In this document: in pieces, positions 1 to 9,023 of the stretch | How positions within the stretch are numbered: the first letter of the stretch is position 1 | How the letters are laid out: each line of letters begins with the position of its first letter | Position numbers and translations under genes: made by a program | Source of the DNA: an uncultured Christensenella sp. | GTDB lineage: Bacteria > Bacillota > Clostridia > Christensenellales > Borkfalkiaceae | Reading direction: 5' to 3' | Length of the DNA: 64,000 nt | Assembly (NCBI GenBank): GCA_910576655.1 | Contig: CAJTJC010000005.1 | Coordinates: 48,835-112,834 of the forward strand | Notes under the pieces: generated by a model | The model's database searches: none | Told to the model about the DNA's origin: nothing | Seen by the model: the letters and a program-made list of their open reading frames with translations, nothing else

Positions 1-3000
1 CGCTTTGTTGACGTTTCCGGATATATCGGTATAGCAGCCGTAGAATACCGAAGTGGTACCGTCCGCATCCGCTCTGCCGCCGAAGAATACCTTATCAGCG
101 CAGAAGGCTACGCTCCTCAAGCCCTTGTTGTCGAGGAAAGCCCTGTCGTAAACCGCGACGACCGTTTCGGGCACGAGCACGTTGACGAGCGAATGAGCGG
201 TATCGTCATATTCGTTGGCAAACGCGCCGCTGCCGATATACTTAACGGGATAACCGTTGATTTCGTCCGCGATTTCGAGCCATGCGCTTGCATTGCCGTA
301 GTACGCGGTAATTTTTTCGTTTATGCCGCTGACGAAGTAGCCGTTCACCTTATTGTCAAACGTATAGTTGACGCCGTTTTCAGCCTCGTACAGCTCTTTT
401 ATGTATTTGCCGTAAACGGTAATTTTACCGTCCGTAACGTCGCCCCTGTTGACCTTGAGCGCGGGAAGCGTTAACTCTTTATCCTTGTACCAGCCGAGGA
501 ACGAATAGCCGTTGAGCTCGTATTCGGGAAGAGCGTCGCCGAAGGCAAGCGCTGCGGAAAATGCGTTCATTCCGCCGAGGCCGAGGAAGTCGAACACGAC
601 CTCCACCGCCGCCTCGCTCGACTTGTAAACAGCTACCCTGCCCTTGCCGTCGACGTAGGTAATCATAGCGTCGTCGATAACTATCGTATCGGGCAGAATT
701 TCGCCGTCCGCGCCGAGATAAGTGAGTTTAAGCGTCTTACCGTCGTCCGCAAATTCGGGGAAGTCCCTTATAAGCTTAACCGTAGAGCCGTAGAGAACCT
801 CCAAGGTCCTTTCGGGAACGGTCGCGTCCGTGCTTGCGTAAACGTCGAGATAAATCTTTTCGAGCACGTCGGAAGATTCGTAAACCCCGCCGTTAGTGCT
901 GAAACAGCCGAAAACAGATTCGGTATGCGGCTTGTCGTTGGTGAAAGCGTGATTAATATCGAAGCCGTATTTTTCGATTGCGTGGGCGAGGTAGTTTGGC
1001 ATTGCCGCTTCGCCGAGCTTTTTAGTGCTTGCAGTCTGCGCGTAAACGTAGTAGGTTGCGTCCGCGTCGTACGCGTCTGCGAGTACAGCCTTACCGTCGA
1101 TTTGAAGATAGTACGCCGTATTTACCCTTGTAAAGTAGGTTACGCCTTCCTCGTAAGCGGTCGCCTGCGTATATTCGCCGTCGTAGGTGAAGTATTCGCC
1201 CTCGGCAAAGTCGGCTTCCGTCACGGACGCCTCGGCAAAGTCGTTATAGAACGACGCTTCGTCAACGCTGACCTGTTCGAGGCTGTAAACCTTACCGCCG
1301 TACAGCTCGGTCACGCCTTCGAGATAGGTGCCGAAGTCGAGCGTAAAGTTTACCATCGAGCCGATTTCGCCGTAAGCCTTTAATCCGCTTAAACCGTTTT
1401 CGTTTCTTAAAATGACCGCGCAAAGCGCCGTAACCGTGCCACCCGTAAGCTTTTTGGCGTTCAGGTCGAGCGCGTAATGGTTATCGTCGCCGGAAAGATT
1501 GAACTTTTCGGTTGCAAGCTGCGCGCCATTGCCGTAGACGGATACGGGTTCGCCGTTGCCGGTCCTTACGATAAGTCCGTCAATATAGTCCGCAAGGTTA
1601 AACTTGTCTTCCTTTTCGGTCTGCTGAAGCTGCTCGTACAGAGCGTAGGTTTTGGGCTTTGTCAGTCCGCTGTCGATATTCAGGCCGATTTGGTCGACGA
1701 GAATTCCCCAAACCGTACCGTTGGTGCCGAGCAGCCACTTCAAGGGAGAGTTGTTCTTATCGAGCATATTGTCCATGAAGAACTCGATAGTCAAAACCTT
1801 GTAAGCTTCGTCGGCAGTGCCTATATCCCTTCCGAGCACTATAAGCCCGTTAGAATACGTAATACTAATATCCTTGTTTTCGGTTAAAGCCATACCTATA
1901 ACCGAAGTCTTCTGCATTGACGCGGCAAGCGTGAGATAGAACGAGTCGTTCTCATCGAAGCCCGCCGTAAGAGTTGCGTTGTTAAATCTTAAATTTATGC
2001 TGCCGAGTACGGGAATATCCTTAACGTCAACGGCAATAGAGCCCGTAAACGTATACAGGTTGTAAAGCTGCTTGTTATCGTCCGTAACCGTCTTTGCAAG
2101 GTCGGAAAGCAGAGTCGAAATAAAGCCTATGTCGATATAGTCGTCGGGGTTGATTGCGTCGGCTCTGCCCGCGCAGGGAGCCGCGTCAAGCGTCAGCCAC
2201 GCGTCGAAGCCGTCGCGGGTTAGGCTTGCGTTAAGCGTCTTTGCCGCGTCGTCGAAGCAAGCCGATATTTTGCCTATTTTTACGCCGAACAGCGCTTCCG
2301 TTATAGCGTCGACGTTGATTTCCGCAGCGCCGTTCTGCTTGTCGAATACGAAAGATTCCTCTAAGTTTAGCGTAAGCAACGCGCCTAAAAGCTTGGTTAG
2401 CGTAGAAGTTCCCGAAACGCCGTTTTCGTCGGTTACAGAGGCGAAAAGCGCGATGTTTTCTGTATCCGCAAGCGAAGCACCCTTGCCCGAAAGCTTGTTG
2501 AACATTTCAACGAGATTTGTGTCGGTAATCAATCTGACAAGCTGCTCGGCAGCGTCGTAGACGTTCATTACGTCGGTTTTGAACCTTATTCCCGTAAGGG
2601 TAGTCGCGCCGACCTTGTTCAGCTCTGCGTACAGAGTGCGTCCGCTGTACGCGACGTTTGCGATAACCGCAGTGCCGTTTATGTTCATATCCAGCGCAAC
2701 GTGCATAAGCTTGGTTGCGCGGCGAGTGCCGACAAGTCCCTCGTCGTAGTAAAGCTCCGCATTGACGCTTACGCCTTCAAGCGCGCCTATGCCGCTGTTT
2801 GCACCCGAAAGGGCAAGCTTTACGCAATAGGGATTGTCGCCGAGAAGCTCTTTAAGCGAAATTTTTTCAAGCTCGTCGAAAAGGTCGCTGTAAAGTATTC
2901 TCAAAAATTCCGATATTCCGTAGTAGGTGTATTTGTCGGAGGAAAGCGCGCCGCATATCGACGAAATAGTTTCGCCGCTGCCGGCCTCCGCCGAGACCGT

Positions 3001-6000
3001 TGCGTTGAGCACTCCCGCCTTTGCGATGCCGAGAGAGAGACAGCCGTCCGCGCCGAGAGTTACTGTAACGCCGCCGCAGTGTTTAACGACGAGATTATAA
3101 ATAGCCTGCTCCGCGGTCGTCTTATCAAGCTCGACTATAAATTCGTTTGCAAAGCGCAAAAGCGCGTTGAGCACCGTTCTCACGTTGTTGTTTGTAAGTA
3201 TCTCTTCGAGCGTGTACCCGCCGACGTTCAGCGCGTAGCCGCTTGCGGCGTTTTTACCGAGCAGACCCTTGAACGCGTTTACAAGCTTATCGATTTCACT
3301 GCGTCGTACCCTTACCCCCGCTTCGTTAAGCGTGAAAATTATGAAGGGGTCGTTCACTTGGTCGTATACGAAATTTACTTCGAAATTGTACGCGTCGACC
3401 GCAACCGAAAGCGACACCGCCGCTTTAACTGCGTTTTGCGTCCAGATAATCTCGCCGTTGCCCGTAATTTTGGCGGGCGTGCCGTCGATAACGGCAGACG
3501 CATCGATAATAAACGCTACGTCCTCGGCATCGGCTATCGCCTTGCCCTGCTCTATCGCCTGATTGATTAAATCGAGCAGCGCCGTCAAATCGAGATATTC
3601 GCCCTTAACGGGAGCCGCGGGCATAACGTAGCTGTCGTTGCCCTTCAAGCTCATTTCCGCGCCGAGCTTATCAAGCCTGCCGTACAGTCCCTCGTGCGTC
3701 AAATCGAGTTGAAGGCTTCCCATTTCCACGCCGAGGTTCAAACCGAGCGCGGTAAGTATTTCGTCCACGTCGAGCGTCAGCGAAAGCTTTTCCGCAGAAC
3801 CCTTGACCGCTTCCGCAAAGTCGATATTGGCAAGCACGCCGACGACCTTGGAAATTACGTCTGCCGTCCCGCTCTGCGCGGCGGGCGCAGCCGCGGAAAT
3901 TATGCGCTTGACCGCAGGTATAACCTCGCGCACGTCGCAGTAAACCTTTGCGTTGATTGTGGTTTTGTCTATTCTCGTTACGTTGACGTAAACGGCGCTG
4001 TAATCCTGCGCGGAAATATCCGCCGGATAGTACACGGTCAGCTCGACCTCGAGTCCGTAATAGGATACGAGCACGGGCATGCACACCGTCACGTTGTTGT
4101 AACCGTTTTCAAGCTTTGCGTACGCGGTGGCAGATACGGTAAGCCCGCTTAAATCGATTGCGTCGGTTATTTCGCCGCCGATAAAGTCGATTGCTATTTC
4201 GTACACGCCGCTGTTTATTATATTTTCAACCGCGTCGATAAAAGCGTTAATGTCTATAAATCCTTCGGTTGAGAACGCGCCGAGCGCGTCGTCGCTGCCG
4301 CGGAATTTAACGAGATTGAGTCCGATATGGGCATCGGAAGCAGTCAGCTCGTACTCTGCGGGAACGTATTCGGCTTCTATCGTACCAAGACTCAAACCGA
4401 GATTGAATTCGGAAAGCAGCGTATCGAGGTCGAGCTTTACGGTCGCCTTGTCGTCCGTCACGTTGAGAAACTGACTGAAATCGAGCTTTAAAACGCCGCT
4501 AATGATTTTGCCTAAAACGTCCGCGCTCTCGGACGAAGCATCGCCCGAAGGAGCCTTGAACGCGTTGATTATATTTTTGACGCTTTCCGCAGCGTCGGTT
4601 ATATCCAGCGCTACCTTTGCGGAAACCTCCGTTCCGTTAGCTTCCGTTATACGTAAATAAATTTTGCCGTATCCGCCGTTGAAAGCGACCTCGTAATGCG
4701 CCGAAAGTCTAAGAGAAATTCCGCGGTAAGCTATTGCAAGGCTGTCTATATTGACGCTCAGACCGCCGAAGCCGTCCGTAAGCGCAAGCTGCGCCGACGC
4801 GTCGAGCGTAAGTCCCGTCAAATCGAAGTCGGTAGTAAGCCTGTCGTTGCCCGCGAAGGACAGCTCGAAATAATACGATTGCTTGCTTAAAAGCGCGCTT
4901 ATACTGTCCACGTAAATTCCCAAATCCACGTAGCCCGCCGCGGAGAATTCTTCCAACGCGGCTTCGTTGCCGTTCAAGCGCACGGTAAGGCCGAGATTTT
5001 CAAGCGTACCGCTAAGCGAAGCCGTTGCGGTAACGAATTCGAGTTTAAGCGTACCGAAGGAAATTCCGCCGAGGGAAATATCCAACCCCGCGAGAATTTC
5101 GTCAACGTCGAGGTTGACGTTCAGCTTTTCGTTGGTTGCGTGAATAGCTTCGTTATAATCGAGCTTTAAAACCGTTTCTATAACCTTAGCGATTAAATCG
5201 CTCTGCTCCGCCGCGTTCTGCGTCGAGGGAGTGAACTTCGCAATTATATCCTTTATTCCGTCCGCCACGCGCGATATGTCGCAGTATACCCTTGCGTCGA
5301 GAGCTATGCTTTCGCCGTTAACCGTCAACGAGGTGACGTGCAGATAAATTTTGCCGTATCCGCCGTCCGATAAATTCACCGTATAGTAAGCGCAAAGCTG
5401 CACGCCGTAATCGTCGCAATTCACGTTAAGAGGCAGCTTTACGCGAACGCTTCCGCCCTCGACGGCGGCGGTGGCAACGCCCTCGACTTTAAGTCCGCTC
5501 AAATCAAGACCGTCGCTTATTTTTTTGCCTTCGAGGGCAAAAGAAATATCGTACGAGGGCTTTGCAAGAAGCGAGCCTACGCTTTCGATATAGACGGTCA
5601 AATCGACGTAGTCTTTGGTATCCTCCAACGAGGGCAAAGTACGCTCCGAGCCCGAAACCGCAAGGCTGAGCCCGAGTCCCGATACGCTGCCCGATATAAT
5701 TTCGTCGGCCCTGTTAAAGTCGAGCGCAAGCGTTCCGAAGTCCGTTCCGAGCGAAACGCCCAGCCCATCCAAAAGCCTGTCGACGTTAATTTCAAGGCTG
5801 AGCGCGTCCGCATTGCCGCTCACCTTTCCTATTATTGCCGCAAAATCGAGATTGAGAACCTTGTTGATTATATCCGCAAGCTCGTTACCCGCAGCCGCCG
5901 TTGACTTAGCCGCAGGCTTGAACAAAGAAATAATTTGCTTTACCGCGTTGACTGTATCGCCGATGTCGCAATAAATCTTTGCATCCACCGCCGTACCGTT

Positions 6001-7875
6001 TATTTCGGTTACGTGAAGATAAAGCTTTCCATAAGCCGCTCTTTCATATATGTACCTTGCGCCGAGCTTTAATGAAATGCCCTTATAGAGAGCCGAAAGC
6101 TCGACGTCGGCTGCAATGGCGCTGCCGATTGACAGGTATGCCGACGCGTCGAGCGTCAGCCCTTCGATAAGCGTGCCGTCAAGTCCCAAATCTATTTTTA
6201 CCGTATTGCTGGACAGAATGTTGTAAACGCTGTCCGCATAGTCCGCAAGATTTGCGGGAGTCTGCGCGGGGTCTCTCGTAATTACCTCTCCGCCATCGGG
6301 AACGATACCCGCCGAAAGGTCGAGCGCGACGCCGCCGTATTTTACGCCGTTAAGCGCAAGGCTCTTTACCGAGAACGCATCTCCGTCCTCTTCTCTTATT
6401 CTGTCGAAGCGCATTACCGCGTCGATACCGACGCCGAGATTGAGCAGATTGTCCGAATTGAGAGAAATAACCGCTTCGGTATCGCCGACGTCAAGCTTCA
6501 AATCGTTTAGAAGCGAGCTTATGTCAAGTCCGCCGTCCGCCCCATCCGCAAGCGCGGCGGGTACCGACGCAATGCCCTTTATCCAGTCGATAATCGCAGT
6601 TACCGACTGCGAAACTTCGTTGATGTCCGCGGTCATGGCAAAGCCCGTACCGTAGTAGACGTTTACCGCGCCGCTTTTGAATTCGATAAACAGGTCCTGT
6701 CTGCCGCTGCCCCTCTTTTCAAGCGCGATGCGCGCGTCAAGCGAGTTGAGCACGTCGTTCATATCGGCAAGCTTTAAGTAGACCTTGCCGTCGTAAGCCG
6801 TGCTGCCGACGGTCAAATCGAGAGAGAACTGCTGTCCCGATTGCGATAAAACCTTGCCGAAGCCGCCGCCGAGTATCTCTATGACGCCGTAAACGGGCTC
6901 TTCATCCGTTCCGTCGTCGGGCTTGCTGCCGACGTAGCTTTTATAATAGTCCTTAAAATATGCGAAGTGCGCCTCGTCGAAGCCCTCTTCGGTATAGTCA
7001 AACTCCGTCGTCGTTTTCGAAGTACTGCTCATATCCATGCCGCCGAGCGCGCGTGGATTGATTGTAGCCCTCTCTTCGCAGTAGCTTTCTATAATGCGCC
7101 ATTCGGCGTCGAAAGTAAAGGTTATTTCTATTTTCTTGAATACGGGGAACTTTTTAAGTCCGCCCCTCGTCTTCATTCCGTACTGGTACCAGCAGCCCGC
7201 GCCCTCGTTGAGGTAGAACTTCTGCGAATAGGTGCCGTCGCCGTTGTCTACGACCGCGTCCGCGCCGTCGACTGTCTTTTCGTTGATTACGTAAACGGAA
7301 ATTTCCTTTGCAAACTCGCCGTAATCGTATTTGTATTTTTCCCTGTCATAAACGGAAGGCTTGCCGTTTGCCCATTCGATGTCGAGCGGAACCGAATTTT
7401 TGCCGGGCTTGTTGCCGCCGCGGACGTGAGCCTCGTTGTCCCCGATAAAGCAGGTCTGCGTTGCGCTTTTGATAAGTCCCGAATACGAAAGGTCGGAAGC
7501 GACCATAACGTCGAACTCCTCTCCGCTCGCATCCGCGGTCTTGTAGTCCTTCCACGACTGCGTTATCTGTTCGTAACCCGTTGACTTGGTTGAGTTATAC
7601 GCGTAGATATTGTAAAACGGCTGACTGTCGAGAACGTAAGCCATATACCCTATATTGTCAATCGGGGCAACCTCGGTGGGAAGCGCGCCCGCAACGGGCT
7701 TTTTCCTTACCGTCGTCGCGTTGGGGTCCACCACCACGGGGCCGTGCTGTTTGAGCGACGAAATACCCAAAAGCATGCTGAACGCCATAATTGCGGACAG
7801 CAGCAATACTGAAAATATCATTACGGCTATTCTGAAGCCGGATACGTTATTCGTTTTTAATTTGGATTTACCCAT
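1..7875 (-). CDS. Giant repeat-containing membrane-anchored surface protein (3' end beyond window)
   Basis: One frame stays open from an ATG at 7875 to the window edge, giving 2625 codons; lines I checked across its length hold no in-frame stop. The start follows an AGGAAAG ribosome site and a good promoter. Residues ~14-38 form one hydrophobic span with a basic N-side, so the rest is predicted to lie outside the cell. Residues ~460-1440 hold about four copies of a ~225-residue unit; recurring phrases are LGLxLxxxGxxxxL, a Y(V/I)DLxxxIxS core, 'LSGL' and 'GGYGKIYL'. Near residues 2425-2515 there is an InlB-type (Listeria-Bacteroides) repeat with the GYxFLGWYKD signature. The visible C-terminal part resembles BspA-type leucine-rich repeats. 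Function is unknown; an adhesin or envelope role is inferred. No cell-wall sorting signal can be judged because the end is missing. Confidence 0.8.
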   Translation of the reverse strand, partial: MGKSKLKTNNVSGFRIAVMIFSVLLLSAIMAFSMLLGISSLKQHGPVVVDPNATTVRKKPVAGALPTEVAPIDNIGYMAYVLDSQPFYNIYAYNSTKSTGYEQITQSWKDYKTADASGEEFDVMVASDLSYSGLIKSATQTCFIGDNEAHVRGGNKPGKNSVPLDIEWANGKPSVYDREKYKYDYGEFAKEISVYVINEKTVDGADAVVDNGDGTYSQKFYLNEGAGCWYQYGMKTRGGLKKFPVFKKIEITFTFDAEWRIIESYCEERATINPRALGGMDMSSTSKTTTEFDYTEEGFDEAHFAYFKDYYKSYVGSKPDDGTDEEPVYGVIEILGGGFGKVLSQSGQQFSLDLTVGSTAYDGKVYLKLADMNDVLNSLDARIALEKRGSGRQDLFIEFKSGAVNVYYGTGFAMTADINEVSQSVTAIIDWIKGIASVPAALADGADGGLDISSLLNDLKLDVGDTEAVISLNSDNLLNLGVGIDAVMRFDRIREEDGDAFSVKSLALNGVKYGGVALDLSAGIVPDGGEVITRDPAQTPANLADYADSVYNILSSNTVKIDLGLDGTLIEGLTLDASAYLSIGSAIAADVELSALYKGISLKLGARYIYERAAYGKLYLHVTEINGTAVDAKIYCDIGDTVNAVKQIISLFKPAAKSTAAAGNELADIINKVLNLDFAAIIGKVSGNADALSLEINVDRLLDGLGVSLGTDFGTLALDFNRADEIISGSVSGLGLSLAVSGSERTLPSLEDTKDYVDLTVYIESVGSLLAKPSYDISFALEGKKISDGLDLSGLKVEGVATAAVEGGSVRVKLPLNVNCDDYGVQLCAYYTVNLSDGGYGKIYLHVTSLTVNGESIALDARVYCDISRVADGIKDIIAKFTPSTQNAAEQSDLIAKVIETVLKLDYNEAIHATNEKLNVNLDVDEILAGLDISLGGISFGTLKLEFVTATASLSGTLENLGLTVRLNGNEAALEEFSAAGYVDLGIYVDSISALLSKQSYYFELSFAGNDRLTTDFDLTGLTLDASAQLALTDGFGGLSVNIDSLAIAYRGISLRLSAHYEVAFNGGYGKIYLRITEANGTEVSAKVALDITDAAESVKNIINAFKAPSGDASSESADVLGKIISGVLKLDFSQFLNVTDDKATVKLDLDTLLSEFNLGLSLGTIEAEYVPAEYELTASDAHIGLNLVKFRGSDDALGAFSTEGFIDINAFIDAVENIINSGVYEIAIDFIGGEITDAIDLSGLTVSATAYAKLENGYNNVTVCMPVLVSYYGLEVELTVYYPADISAQDYSAVYVNVTRIDKTTINAKVYCDVREVIPAVKRIISAAAPAAQSGTADVISKVVGVLANIDFAEAVKGSAEKLSLTLDVDEILTALGLNLGVEMGSLQLDLTHEGLYGRLDKLGAEMSLKGNDSYVMPAAPVKGEYLDLTALLDLINQAIEQGKAIADAEDVAFIIDASAVIDGTPAKITGNGEIIWTQNAVKAAVSLSVAVDAYNFEVNFVYDQVNDPFIIFTLNEAGVRVRRSEIDKLVNAFKGLLGKNAASGYALNVGGYTLEEILTNNNVRTVLNALLRFANEFIVELDKTTAEQAIYNLVVKHCGGVTVTLGADGCLSLGIAKAGVLNATVSAEAGSGETISSICGALSSDKYTYYGISEFLRILYSDLFDELEKISLKELLGDNPYCVKLALSGANSGIGALEGVSVNAELYYDEGLVGTRRATKLMHVALDMNINGTAVIANVAYSGRTLYAELNKVGATTLTGIRFKTDVMNVYDAAEQLVRLITDTNLVEMFNKLSGKGASLADTENIALFASVTDENGVSGTSTLTKLLGALLTLNLEESFVFDKQNGAAEINVDAITEALFGVKIGKISACFDDAAKTLNASLTRDGFDAWLTLDAAPCAGRADAINPDDYIDIGFISTLLSDLAKTVTDDNKQLYNLYTFTGSIAVDVKDIPVLGSINLRFNNATLTAGFDENDSFYLTLAASMQKTSVIGMALTENKDISITYSNGLIVLGRDIGTADEAYKVLTIEFFMDNMLDKNNSPLKWLLGTNGTVWGILVDQIGLNIDSGLTKPKTYALYEQLQQTEKEDKFNLADYIDGLIVRTGNGEPVSVYGNGAQLATEKFNLSGDDNHYALDLNAKKLTGGTVTALCAVILRNENGLSGLKAYGEIGSMVNFTLDFGTYLEGVTELYGGKVYSLEQVSVDEASFYNDFAEASVTEADFAEGEYFTYDGEYTQATAYEEGVTYFTRVNTAYYLQIDGKAVLADAYDADATYYVYAQTASTKKLGEAAMPNYLAHAIEKYGFDINHAFTNDKPHTESVFGCFSTNGGVYESSDVLEKIYLDVYASTDATVPERTLEVLYGSTVKLIRDFPEFADDGKTLKLTYLGADGEILPDTIVIDDAMITYVDGKGRVAVYKSSEAAVEVVFDFLGLGGMNAFSAALAFGDALPEYELNGYSFLGWYKDKELTLPALKVNRGDVTDGKITVYGKYIKELYEAENGVNYTFDNKVNGYFVSGINEKITAYYGNASAWLEIADEINGYPVKYIGSGAFANEYDDTAHSLVNVLVPETVVAVYDRAFLDNKGLRSVAFCADKVFFGGRADADGTTSVFYGCYTDISGNVNKA
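3570..6500 (-). repeat. About four ~675-bp internal coding repeats of the giant surface protein
   Basis: Successive copies begin near 5600, 4915, 4230 and 3570 when judged by the recurring 'YVDL/YIDL ... I.S(V/I)' block; a more diverged copy lies near 6200-6500. The copies differ clearly at the amino-acid level, so this is an old repeat array, not a recent tandem duplication. Boundaries are approximate. Confidence 0.6.
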
Positions 7876-7911
7876 AAAACTTTCCTGAATTTTACAATCG
7901 TTAGTGTTACA

Positions 7912-7941
7912 AGTATATATTAATTTTATTAGCGCTGTCAA
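7912..7941 (-). promoter_or_regulatory. SigmaA-type promoter of the giant surface protein gene
   Basis: Reading the minus strand, TTGACA (7941-7936) is followed after 18 bases by TATACT (7917-7912). Transcription would start near 7905, about 30 bases before the ATG at 7875. Confidence 0.6.
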
Positions 7942-7955
7942 ATAAATTACACTGT

Positions 7956-7977
7956 TTGTAATAAAAAAATATTACAA
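7956..7977. promoter_or_regulatory. Perfect 8-bp inverted repeat, candidate operator
   Basis: TTGTAATA (7956-7963) and TATTACAA (7970-7977) are exact inverted copies with a 6-A spacer. They lie just upstream of the -35 of the surface-protein promoter and in the divergent intergenic region shared with minD. A related half site TTGTAACA is present on the minus strand between -10 and the gene. No regulator is identified. Confidence 0.35.
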
Positions 7978-8064
7978 CCGCCCAAAAATATATATACAAA
8001 TCGTTAAAAAAACTCAAAAAACGACCCCCGCTTTATATTATAATGGTTTGCGGAGGTCAAAAAT

Positions 8065-8796
8065 ATGGCAATTAAAATTTATATGACAAATATGAAGGGC
8101 GGGACCGGCGTAACGACGTGCTGCATAGGCCTGGGGCTTGCCCTTGCGCGGGCGGGCGAAAGAACGCTGATTTTGGACGGCGACAGGCACGCCGCGAACG
8201 CGCTTTGTATGTGCGGATGCGGAAATATGCAAATATATACGCTTGCCGACTACGAAAAGGGCGCGTGCCGCGCCAAACAAACGCTGATACCGCACGGCAG
8301 CGCGGCGAACCTGTCGCTGTCCTCGTCGCTGGGACTTGCTGACGATAAATGCGCCGAGGCTGCCGTCGAGGAGCTTGACGGACTGTTCGACTACATACTT
8401 CTCGACAATATCGCAATGAAAAAATGTAACTCGGCAATAATCGTCACCGAGCCGCACCTGCCTTCCGTAAAGAGCTCGGACGCGTGCAAGGCGTACCTTT
8501 CGGACAGCGGAATTAAAAACGTATCCCTTTTCGTCAACAAGCTGAACGGCGGACAGATTATAAACGGCGACGTTATGACCGCGCAGGAAATTGCCGCGCT
8601 GCTGCGGCTGACGCTGAAAGCGGTAATCCCCGAGGATTTGTCCCTTCCGCTCGGCAGATGGAAAAAGAGTACCGTAAAGGCGTTCAGGGCTGCTGCGGAG
8701 ACTGTAAGCGGAAAACGCGAAACCGTCTGCAACGTCTTGAAGCCCTACTTCGGCTTTAACGGATTTATCAAACGCAAAGTGAGGGAAAGACTATGA
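8065..8796 (+). CDS. minD: Divergent MinD-type septum-site ATPase with altered P-loop
   Basis: The 243-residue product follows a CGGAGGT ribosome site. It aligns by eye with MinD. The deviant Walker A reads MKGGTGVTT: the signature lysine K11 is kept, but the second lysine (K16 in normal MinD) is valine. Further shared blocks are LILDGD (residues 35-40), a 'YTLADYEKGACRAKQTLI' stretch, FDYILLD, 'NGDVMTAQEIAALL' and 'AVIPEDLSLPL'. The switch II region is shortened, with LLDNIAMKK where MinD has a DSPAGIE-type sequence. The last ~11 residues (GFIKRKVRERL) look like the amphipathic membrane-targeting helix of MinD. The next gene is MinE-like and overlaps by ATGA, which supports the assignment. 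MinD recruits MinC/MinE to the membrane to place the septum. ATPase activity here is doubtful. minC is not in the window. Confidence 0.7.
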   Translation: MAIKIYMTNMKGGTGVTTCCIGLGLALARAGERTLILDGDRHAANALCMCGCGNMQIYTLADYEKGACRAKQTLIPHGSAANLSLSSSLGLADDKCAEAAVEELDGLFDYILLDNIAMKKCNSAIIVTEPHLPSVKSSDACKAYLSDSGIKNVSLFVNKLNGGQIINGDVMTAQEIAALLRLTLKAVIPEDLSLPLGRWKKSTVKAFRAAAETVSGKRETVCNVLKPYFGFNGFIKRKVRERL

Positions 8797-9008
8797 ACGC
8801 AGATTTAAAGCGAATGTTGTCGCTTGACCGCGACGACATGTCCGACTTTGAAAGAGAGCTGTTTTTATCGGACGTAAAGAAAGTTACGGACGAATACTTC
8901 GAGAGCGACGGCAACGCCTCGCTGGAAATTACCCGCGCCGACGACGGATTTCTCATTTGCCTGCTTATGTCGGCAAGACGCATTAAAAACGTAAAAAAAC
9001 CGCAGTAG
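8793..9008 (+). CDS. minE: MinE-like cell division topological factor
   Basis: This 71-residue protein starts inside the end of the minD-like gene (ATGA overlap), so the two are translationally coupled. Its layout matches the MinE topological-specificity domain: L..ML..DR near the start, then 'FLSDVKKVTDEYF', 'LEITRADDG', and a final beta segment followed by basic residues. The N-terminal anti-MinCD/membrane helix of full MinE (usually ~88 residues in total) is short here. MinE stimulates MinD and drives its oscillation. Assignment rests on pattern and on position directly after minD; the match is moderate, so a hypothetical protein is the alternative. Confidence 0.6.
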   Translation: MNADLKRMLSLDRDDMSDFERELFLSDVKKVTDEYFESDGNASLEITRADDGFLICLLMSARRIKNVKKPQ

Positions 9009-9022
9009 CTACTGCGATTTTT
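9001..9022. terminator. Bidirectional rho-independent terminator between minE and the S41 gene
   Basis: CGCAGT (9001-9006), loop AGCT, ACTGCG (9011-9016), then a T-run; on the other strand the stem is also followed by Ts. The minE stop codon TAG (9006-9008) lies inside the hairpin. It serves two convergent genes. Confidence 0.75.
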
Positions 9023-9023
9023 T

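Noticed and set aside
193..7584. Many rightward open frames of 60-290 codons across the giant surface-protein region
   Set aside because: They are opposite-strand shadows; the leftward frame is continuous, has a promoter, ribosome site, membrane anchor and recognisable repeats.
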